From Litoreibacter sp. (lineage in GTDB: Bacteria > Pseudomonadota > Alphaproteobacteria > Rhodobacterales > Rhodobacteraceae), in assembly GCA_013042765.1 (NCBI GenBank), contig JABDPP010000092.1, forward strand, positions 1 through 7,102: DNA of 7,102 bases, written 5' to 3'. Shown here in pieces: positions 1 through 4,477 of the stretch. Position 1 is the first letter of the stretch; every line of letters starts with the position of its first letter. Under the pieces are notes generated by a model. It was not told the DNA's origin. It did not search any database and was given only the letters and a program-made list of their open reading frames with translations. A program made the translations under genes and the position numbers.

Positions 1-93
1 CGTTCAGCCAGCCTGAGTGTGCTGCCACGCAGCGGATGACGGTAACGAGCCCAGAGCAGACAACTACCGTGCAGCATCAGGCGAACTCCCAGA

Positions 94-993
94 CTACGTG
101 ATGGTCCGCGCCTTGAACTGGTCCGCAAGCTGATCGAAAACCAACCTGATCCTTCGCGCTGTGTGTAGTTCAGAGTGGGTGGCCAGCCAAATCGGGAACT
201 TGAAAGGTTCTCGGTCGGGTAAAACCCGCTCTACGCCAGGCGTTAGGGCGGCCACATCATCCGACATTACGCTTACGCCGAAACCTTGGCGCACCAACTC
301 CCATGAAACTATCCCGCTTTGTGAGCCAATCCGGAAACTCTTGCGGGTGACTTCAATGCCTGCCGGATTTAGGAACCCGATCATGGTGTCAACATCGCCA
401 AAGCCTACGAAGTCCAATTTGGCGAGTTCGTCTTCATTTTTAGGTCGTCCTACCTGATCAAGGTACGTAGGTGCGGCGTAGAAATGTGCCGTTGCTTCCG
501 CTACAAGCTTTGCGATCAGATCTGGTTGCGTTGGGCGTACATGCCGAATGGCGATATCAGCCTCACGTCGCTGTATGTCTCGCACGTCATTTGCAGCGAC
601 TATGTCGATCTCAAGTCGCGGTGCGGCGAGTCTGATCTGTTTCAGAATAGGTGGCAGCTGGTAAGTAGACATCACATCGGAAGCGGTGATCCTGACTTCC
701 CCTTCAACAGCTTGTGACTGGCTTGTCGCGGTAAGTGAAATCCTATTTGCGACATCCGCCATTTCCCTGACGTGTAACAAAAGCTCCGCGCCAGCAGTTG
801 TCAGATTAAGCGATTTGCCAACCCTCTCAAACAAGGTGATCCCAAGCGCCTGCTCCAGCGCAGCAACCTGACGGCCGACGGTAGGCTGTGTTTGCTCAAG
901 CACGCGTGCCGCTGCGGAAAACGAACCTTCTTCTACAGTCGCAAGAAAAGACCGCACTTGGTTCCAGTCGAAATTGATGGCCTTCCAATTCAT
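94..993 (-). CDS. LysR-type transcriptional regulator
   Basis: This 299-residue protein has the length and layout of the LysR family of DNA-binding regulators, which bind a small effector and control a neighbouring, often divergent, gene. The winged helix-turn-helix spans about residues 9-70, with the typical run FLATVEEGSFSAAARVL, the recognition-helix part QPTVGRQVAALE and the wing segment LFERVGKSLNLTTAG. A linker helix follows to about residue 92. The effector-binding domain fills about 98-295, with the usual DIAIRHVRP stretch near 146-153. ATG at 993 is the earliest possible start in this frame, because a TAA stop lies six bases upstream (positions 997-999 on the plus strand). No Shine-Dalgarno sequence precedes it, so translation may be weak or leaderless. 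The gene is divergent from a methyltransferase, its most likely target; autoregulation is suggested by a palindrome over the start codon. Inducer and specific subfamily are not recognisable. GC is lower than in the genes to the right. Confidence 0.95.
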   Translation of the reverse strand: MNWKAINFDWNQVRSFLATVEEGSFSAAARVLEQTQPTVGRQVAALEQALGITLFERVGKSLNLTTAGAELLLHVREMADVANRISLTATSQSQAVEGEVRITASDVMSTYQLPPILKQIRLAAPRLEIDIVAANDVRDIQRREADIAIRHVRPTQPDLIAKLVAEATAHFYAAPTYLDQVGRPKNEDELAKLDFVGFGDVDTMIGFLNPAGIEVTRKSFRIGSQSGIVSWELVRQGFGVSVMSDDVAALTPGVERVLPDREPFKFPIWLATHSELHTARRIRLVFDQLADQFKARTIT

Positions 994-1089
994 GCATTAA
1001 TGCATAACATTTCTGCATTCTTTAGCAATTCCATAAAACTGTGTTTAGAAGTATTGGATGCGGCGACAACATTGAAAGAGAGAAATAAA
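991..1089. promoter_or_regulatory. Shared control region of divergent regulator and methyltransferase
   Basis: These roughly 100 AT-rich bases separate the two divergent genes and must hold both promoters. The motif TGCAT occurs three times (993-997, 1001-1005, 1014-1018); the first two belong to a perfect palindrome at 992-1005. For the regulator, a weak minus-strand promoter can be proposed: TTGCTA (1023-1028) and TATGCA (1001-1006) spaced by 16 bases, which would put transcription start very near the start codon. For the methyltransferase a poor match is TTTAGC (1021-1026) and TTTAGA (1044-1049) spaced by 17. Neither promoter is convincing by itself. The presence of a control region follows from the gene arrangement; the exact elements are inference. 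Confidence 0.55.
992..1005. promoter_or_regulatory. Perfect 14-bp palindrome, candidate operator
   Basis: ATGCATTAATGCAT reads identically on both strands and includes two bases of the regulator's start codon at its left end. It is the strongest dyad in the divergent region and is followed by a third TGCAT at 1014-1018. A LysR-type regulator dimer or tetramer binding here would block its own gene, as expected for autoregulation. A caution is that the symmetric T and A enclose 10 bases rather than the 11 of the common T-N11-A LysR box, so another protein could be the binder. Confidence 0.45.
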
Positions 1090-1737
1090 ATGGCTGCTTT
1101 GTCCAAAGATGCCTCGTTCTGGAGCAAAATTTCGCGCAAATATGCGGCTGATCCAATCCGAAACATGGAAGGGTATCTGAACACGCTCGAGCGTACGAAG
1201 TCGTACCTGAGGGCCGAAGACAGCGTGCTCGAAATTGGTTGTGGCACGGGTTCAACCGCACTGCTGCTTGCACCGCATGTGGCTCATATCACTGCCTCCG
1301 ATCTCGCGCCGGGCATGATCGAGATTGCAACCGAGAAACGCGCCAAAGAAGGATTGGAGAATGTAACATTCAAAGTGGCCGAAGCCCTCGAGCACAATCC
1401 TGACGAAGGTTCGTATGACGCAGTCCTAGCGCACAACCTACTTCACCTCGTGCGCGACCTGGACCGAACGCTCGATCACATTGCTTCGCTGACAAAAACC
1501 GGTGGGGTTTTCATATCCAAGACCGTCTGCGCTCCCGATAATGGAAGCCTCAAATATGCTGTGATCAGTCAGATCGCGATCCCGGTCATGCAGGCTCTTG
1601 GGAAAGCCCCGTTTGTGAATTTCGTTTCTGTTGCAGAACTCGAGCGGAGAATTGAGAGTTCGGGCTTCAAGATATGTGAGGTGGTAGATCAAGCTGGGCT
1701 GCTGCAGAGCCGCTACATTGTTGCGCGAAAACTCTGA
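1090..1737 (+). CDS. Class I SAM-dependent methyltransferase
   Basis: This 215-residue protein is a Rossmann-fold methyltransferase transferring a methyl group from S-adenosylmethionine to an unknown small-molecule acceptor. Motif I is complete (VLEIGCGTGS, residues 46-55). The acidic residue after the second strand is Asp71 (ITASDLAPGM), and a post-motif segment SYDAVLAHNLLHLV lies at 108-121, as in the UbiE/methyltransf_11 type. The C-terminal part, about 150-215, includes a hydrophobic stretch around 157-170 and a small substrate-cap-like segment. I chose ATG at 1090 because a purine-rich AGAGAG lies seven bases upstream and the conserved-looking part begins right after it. An in-frame ATG at 1000 would add 30 residues without domain character. 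The protein is cytosolic: there is no signal peptide or clear membrane span. It sits divergent to the LysR gene and is probably controlled by it. Base composition is notably AT-richer than downstream genes (25 G/C in the 60 bases 1081-1140), hinting at later acquisition. Confidence 0.9.
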   Translation: MAALSKDASFWSKISRKYAADPIRNMEGYLNTLERTKSYLRAEDSVLEIGCGTGSTALLLAPHVAHITASDLAPGMIEIATEKRAKEGLENVTFKVAEALEHNPDEGSYDAVLAHNLLHLVRDLDRTLDHIASLTKTGGVFISKTVCAPDNGSLKYAVISQIAIPVMQALGKAPFVNFVSVAELERRIESSGFKICEVVDQAGLLQSRYIVARKL

Positions 1738-1917
1738 AGCGATCCTTCCGACAGCTTCGTCCGCAGAGCGTTCAATTAAACGGTTTACGGATTCAGCACT
1801 GCGGCTAGCGGCGGCTTTGTCCCGCACAACGGACCATGGCCCCCATCCGCCCTTTCCCACCCGCCGACTTGAGAAAGATCAACCGCAGGGGCTGCCCGGC
1901 GGCATAGCCTGCGGGTA
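1738..1917. other. Intergenic stretch, no gene seen
   Basis: These 180 bases between the methyltransferase and the exported protein hold no convincing reading frame; short frames here lack start signals and domain character. The only structure I see is the inverted repeat at 1883-1914. No hairpin followed by a T-run is present, so an intrinsic terminator for the methyltransferase gene is not evident. GC content changes across this stretch, which makes it the likely border of the AT-richer divergent pair. Confidence 0.5.
1883..1914 (+). promoter_or_regulatory. Hairpin just upstream of start codon
   Basis: CCGCAGG (1883-1889) and CCTGCGG (1908-1914) form a perfect 7-bp stem. Inside it, TGCC (1893-1896) pairs with GGCA (1901-1904) around the tetraloop CGGC, leaving a 3x3 internal loop. 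The structure ends three bases before the ATG at 1918 and covers the place where a Shine-Dalgarno sequence would be; none is visible. It could dampen or regulate translation of the exported protein. It could also be a Rho-dependent or weak terminator for upstream transcription, though no T-run follows. Confidence 0.4.
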
Positions 1918-2670
1918 ATGCGCATCTTAATGTTCTTCCTTCTCGGACTTTTTCTCAGTTTTGCGGCGCCGGCCGCAGCACAAGAGCAGACCGTGCGGGC
2001 CGGGGCATGGGACATGGTTCTGCCCGTGCAGATGCCGCGCCTCTCAAGTGACGACAGCCGGCATTTCCGAAAGGAGATCGACGGCCCCTTTCACACGCTC
2101 ATTTTCAGCATCGTGCTGACCGAAACCTTCACATGGAATGAGAGCTTCAAAGATCGCTCCTCCGCCGCCAAGGACACGGCCGCCACGGAGATGCTGTCCA
2201 ACGTGCTGTTGTCCGTGAAACAGGAACTGGAAGCACCCAGCGGGCGCACATCGCTTTTGACTATCGAGCGGATCCCTGCCGCGTCCCTGTCGCAGGGCAG
2301 TTTTTGCGCCGGGTTCAACTGGCGCGCAAATGACAGCGGCGTGCCGGGACATGTCGGCAAAGCGTTCACGATGCACGGGTATTCGGTCGCCTGCATCGAT
2401 TATGTCGAGGCAGCAGATGATCTGGACCTTGTGTATATTGGATTCAGCGAGCGCTATTGCGGTGACCTTGGCCACACGCCGATGTCAGATTTCGGCGACA
2501 TCGCGGAGCAACTGTTTCAAAGCATGAAGTACCGCAAAGGCTCGGCGCACAAAGCACCGCCGGACATGCTCGTTCAACACCGGTCGGAGGCGGCGGAACC
2601 ACCGGCCAACATAGAGATCGGACAATTGAACCTCGCGTTCGATACGGGTCCAGCAACCTGCCCGGGATAG
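1918..2670 (+). CDS. Exported protein of unknown function
   Basis: I do not recognise a family for this 250-residue protein. Its N-terminus is a clear Sec signal peptide: a short basic n-region (Arg2), a hydrophobic core (LMFFLLGLFLSF, residues 4-15) and an AAPAAA|QE cleavage site after about residue 21. The mature part of about 229 residues is soluble-looking, with no further membrane span, so a periplasmic location is likely. No lipobox cysteine is present. Mature cysteines are at 130, 159, 181 and 248, an even number that would allow disulfides. The C-terminal 40 residues are Pro/Ala/Glu-rich and look loosely structured. ATG at 1918 is preferred because it gives the signal peptide its arginine; ATG at 1930 would remove it. 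No good Shine-Dalgarno sequence precedes either, and a hairpin ends three bases before 1918. It is 162 bases upstream of the dioxygenase gene on the same strand, too far to argue for one operon with confidence. Confidence 0.8.
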   Translation: MRILMFFLLGLFLSFAAPAAAQEQTVRAGAWDMVLPVQMPRLSSDDSRHFRKEIDGPFHTLIFSIVLTETFTWNESFKDRSSAAKDTAATEMLSNVLLSVKQELEAPSGRTSLLTIERIPAASLSQGSFCAGFNWRANDSGVPGHVGKAFTMHGYSVACIDYVEAADDLDLVYIGFSERYCGDLGHTPMSDFGDIAEQLFQSMKYRKGSAHKAPPDMLVQHRSEAAEPPANIEIGQLNLAFDTGPATCPG

Positions 2671-2832
2671 GGACTCTTGTGACCTGACGGAACTTGTGCG
2701 GCTCAAAGGCACGCCGACCACCTCTCCAAATTGTCAGGATCCGACGCCCCAAGCGTCGCGATCTGGCGCGACGGACCGGCCCGGAAGGAGATTTCATGGG
2801 CCTGCATCGCCCATTCTACCCCGGAGACCGCC
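2671..2832. other. Leader region before the oxygenase pair
   Basis: This 162-base gap precedes the dioxygenase gene and probably holds its promoter. It contains two overlapping, mutually exclusive inverted repeats. CGACGC (2742-2747) pairs with GCGTCG (2753-2758), and TCGCG (2756-2760) pairs with CGCGA (2767-2771). A strong AAGGAG (2785-2790) with ATG five bases later (2796) follows, out of frame with the dioxygenase. No T-run follows either hairpin. Promoter boxes could not be assigned. Alternative pairing upstream of a translated leader is reminiscent of attenuation, but short GC-rich repeats occur by chance in DNA of this composition. Confidence 0.35.
2785..2798 (+). promoter_or_regulatory. 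Strong Shine-Dalgarno and ATG of a possible 56-residue overlapping ORF
   Basis: AAGGAG at 2785-2790 stands five bases before ATG at 2796, a better initiation signal than the one in front of the dioxygenase (GGAG at 2823-2826, ATG at 2833). Translation from 2796 would give a 56-residue, Pro/Arg-rich peptide ending at 2966, in a different frame and overlapping the dioxygenase start. The peptide has no recognisable domain and its composition is that of an off-frame reading of GC-rich coding DNA. It may be a translated leader, a remnant of an older start disrupted by an indel, or chance. Confidence 0.25.
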
Positions 2833-3711
2833 ATGCTGGACACCCGCCCCCTCGCAAACGGCAGCCTCGCCCCGTCCGACCGCCAGTCCTACTGGGAGGA
2901 CGGTTTTCTCTTCCCCCTGCCCGCGCTCGACCCTGCGACAGCCCGTGCCTGCCGCGCGGAGCTTGAGCAGATCGAAGCCGACTGGCTCGATGCGGGCCTG
3001 CCGCAGCCGCTCAACACCTACAAACGCATCAACGCCCATGTGGTGATGCCTCTGGCCAGCCGCATCGCACTGGATCCGGGCATTCTCGACGTGATCGAGG
3101 GCGTGCTTGGACCCGACATTCTGGTCTTCTCGACCGAGTTCTTCATCAAGGAGCCCCACACCACGCAGATCGTCTCGATGCATCAGGACCTGACCTATTG
3201 GGGCCTCGATGCGGTGGACGGGTTGGTGACGTCATGGGTCGCGCTCAGCCCCGCGACGCCCGCCTCGGGCTGCATGGATTTCGTACGCGGTTCCCACAAG
3301 AACGCGATCCTGCCCCATGAAGATACATTCGACGACAACAACCTGCTCAGCCGCGGTCAGGAAGTCCGCGTTGACGTCGCCGACGAAGACAAGGTCGCGA
3401 TCGAGATCCACCCCGGCCAGATGAGCCTGCATCACGGCCTGACCATCCACGGCTCCGGGCCCAATGTCTCGCACGACCGCCGGATCGCGGCCGTGGTGCG
3501 CTACATGCGGCCCGACGTGGCCCAGCAGGTCGGGGCCCGGGATTACGCGATGCTGGCCCGCGGGGAAGACCGGTATGGCAATTTCATCCTGATCGACCCG
3601 CCCAAAGCCAATTTCGCACCCGACGCGCTGGCGCTATACGAGGAGATCAGACAAGCACAGGCCGAGGTCATGATGGCCGGCGCAAAAAAACGCAAAGGGC
3701 TATACGCATGA
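2833..3711 (+). CDS. Phytanoyl-CoA dioxygenase (PhyH) family Fe(II)/2-oxoglutarate oxygenase
   Basis: This 292-residue cytosolic enzyme belongs to the PhyH family, which uses Fe(II), O2 and 2-oxoglutarate to hydroxylate an unactivated carbon, releasing succinate and CO2. The facial triad is visible: His117 and Asp119 in MHQDLTYWG, and His206 in LTIHGSGPN. Arg217, eleven residues after His206 within SHDRR, fits the residue that holds the 2-oxoglutarate carboxylate. Other family hallmarks are SWVALSPATPASGCMDFVRGSH (core part 134-154) and HPGQMSLHHG (193-202). Length is normal and the domain looks intact. ATG at 2833 is preferred because GGAG lies six bases upstream and the usual N-terminal DGFLFPLP element begins around residue 23; a TTG at 2731 in frame has no ribosome binding site. 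The gene overlaps the next one by ATGA, so the two are translationally coupled and probably work on one pathway. The arrangement resembles PhnY-PhnZ, where the PhyH enzyme hydroxylates 2-aminoethylphosphonate. The substrate here is unknown. Near the 3' end is an A7 run. Confidence 0.93.
   Translation: MLDTRPLANGSLAPSDRQSYWEDGFLFPLPALDPATARACRAELEQIEADWLDAGLPQPLNTYKRINAHVVMPLASRIALDPGILDVIEGVLGPDILVFSTEFFIKEPHTTQIVSMHQDLTYWGLDAVDGLVTSWVALSPATPASGCMDFVRGSHKNAILPHEDTFDDNNLLSRGQEVRVDVADEDKVAIEIHPGQMSLHHGLTIHGSGPNVSHDRRIAAVVRYMRPDVAQQVGARDYAMLARGEDRYGNFILIDPPKANFAPDALALYEEIRQAQAEVMMAGAKKRKGLYA
3684..3690 (+). other. A-AAA-AAA heptamer, possible -1 frameshift site
   Basis: Seven consecutive A residues fall in the phase GCA-AAA-AAA-CGC of the dioxygenase frame, codons 284-287, which is the X-XXY-YYZ arrangement of a -1 slippery heptamer. 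After a -1 shift the frame is open through to the ATG at 3708 and matches the frame of the HD gene. A shifted ribosome would therefore make a dioxygenase-HD fusion of about 502 residues linked by six extra residues. A GAGG at 3664-3667 lies 16 bases upstream. I see no clear downstream stimulatory stem. The sequence pattern is direct observation; actual slippage is unproven. Confidence 0.25.
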
Positions 3712-4340
3712 GCACCAACGAGATGAAAAACGTCAGCTTCACCCAGATGAAGGACGGAACCGCCGAGGATTATGACTTTCTCACCCAGCACGAGGTCGAA
3801 TACACCAAGGGCACGGCGGACCGTCTGCTGAATGCGCTGGTCAGCCTTGATGAGAGCCTGTCGGGCTATCAAGTCACGCGGCTGGAGCACTCGACACAGT
3901 CGGCCACACGGGCATGGCACGACGGGGCCGATACCGACTGGGTCGTCTCGGCGCTGCTGCATGATATCGGCGACATCTTCGCGCCCTACAATCACGACGA
4001 ATACGCCGCCACGATCCTGAAACCCTTCGTGCGCGAACAATGCACATGGGTGGTGGAAAAACACGGCGATTTCCAGATGCTCTATTACGGCCACCACGTG
4101 GGCGGCAACCAGCACAAGCGCGACGCCTACAAGGGCCATCCTTATTTCGACGATTGCGCCACCTTCTGCGAGCGCTGGGATCAGGCGAGCTTCGATCCGG
4201 ACTATGACAGCCTGCCGCTGGAGTTCTTCGCGCCCATGGTGCGCGAGGTCTTTTCCCGCACGCCCTACGATCCGCAGATCATACAGTCCGGCACCCGGGT
4301 GCCGTTGGAGGATGCGCAGACCGCGACCGCCCGCGCCTGA
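3708..4340 (+). CDS. HD-domain protein, probable mixed-valent di-iron oxygenase (PhnZ/MIOX-like)
   Basis: This 210-residue cytosolic protein has the ligand set of the HD-domain di-iron oxygenases rather than only the two-residue HD of ordinary phosphohydrolases: His61 (RLEHS), His85-Asp86 (LLHDIGD), His96 (YNHDEY), His119 (VEKHGDF) and Asp158 (ERWDQAS). In PhnZ and myo-inositol oxygenase six such ligands hold an Fe(II)/Fe(III) pair that breaks a C-P or C-C bond next to a hydroxylated carbon. Length is near PhnZ (about 190). The start ATG at 3708 overlaps the dioxygenase stop as ATGA, with AAAGGG (3694-3699) eight bases upstream, so production is coupled to the dioxygenase. From memory of PhnZ, its phosphonate-binding His62 and Lys108 correspond here to Asp89 and Gln123, so the substrate may not be a phosphonate. 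Database pipelines would probably label it a metal-dependent phosphohydrolase, which remains possible but fits the pairing less well. The last 20 residues look like a flexible tail. Confidence 0.85.
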   Translation: MSTNEMKNVSFTQMKDGTAEDYDFLTQHEVEYTKGTADRLLNALVSLDESLSGYQVTRLEHSTQSATRAWHDGADTDWVVSALLHDIGDIFAPYNHDEYAATILKPFVREQCTWVVEKHGDFQMLYYGHHVGGNQHKRDAYKGHPYFDDCATFCERWDQASFDPDYDSLPLEFFAPMVREVFSRTPYDPQIIQSGTRVPLEDAQTATARA

Positions 4341-4477
4341 GCCACCACGCACCGCCCCCGCAGGGCGCGATTTTCAATGCGTGCGCAAGCCCACTGGCGC
4401 CCGTGTGGCATTTGGGCTGTTTTCCTTCGCCGCCGCATTGGGTAAACGGGTCCAAGCACGCAGCAAGGACCAGCATC
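4341..4477 (+). promoter_or_regulatory. Spacer with the valS ribosome binding site
   Basis: This 137-base gap holds no gene. AAGGA at 4465-4469 is eight bases before the valS ATG at 4478 and decides that start; a second in-frame ATG two codons later (4484) is less well placed. I see no T-box leader, which would be unexpected in this group anyway, and no convincing -35/-10 pair. A promoter is likely here, given the separate function of valS, but cannot be pinpointed. Confidence 0.45.
4353..4374 (+). terminator. Weak candidate intrinsic terminator after the HD gene
   Basis: CGCCC (4353-4357) and GGGCG (4363-4367) form a 5-bp GC stem with loop CCGCA, followed by CGA and then four T (4371-4374), thirteen bases after the HD gene stop. 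The stem is short and the T-run is interrupted and brief, so termination would be partial at best. It lies in the right place to end the oxygenase transcript before valS. Confidence 0.3.

Noticed and set aside
1..93. A possible end of a neighbouring gene at the left edge
   Set aside because: Short open stretches exist in one plus frame up to a stop before position 103, but nothing recognisable; too short to support a gene.
892..1089. N-terminal extension of the methyltransferase from TTG at 892 or ATG at 1000
   Set aside because: The extension from 892 overlaps the LysR gene and the operator region. The segment from 1000 lacks domain character, and the purine-rich site before 1090 fits better.
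1438..1860. Minus-strand frame of 140 codons reaching into the 1738-1917 gap
   Set aside because: Most of it is antisense to the methyltransferase; the part in the gap has no ribosome binding site or recognisable sequence.
2742..2771. The two hairpins as intrinsic terminators
   Set aside because: Neither is followed by a T-run, and they precede the oxygenase genes rather than closing a nearby gene.
2731..2832. TTG at 2731 as start of the dioxygenase
   Set aside because: There is no Shine-Dalgarno in front of it, the added 34 residues are not family-like, and ATG 2833 has GGAG at a good distance.
3543..4352. A 269-codon open frame on the minus strand
   Set aside because: It is antisense to the dioxygenase 3' end and the whole HD gene, both well supported on the plus strand, and has no domain character.
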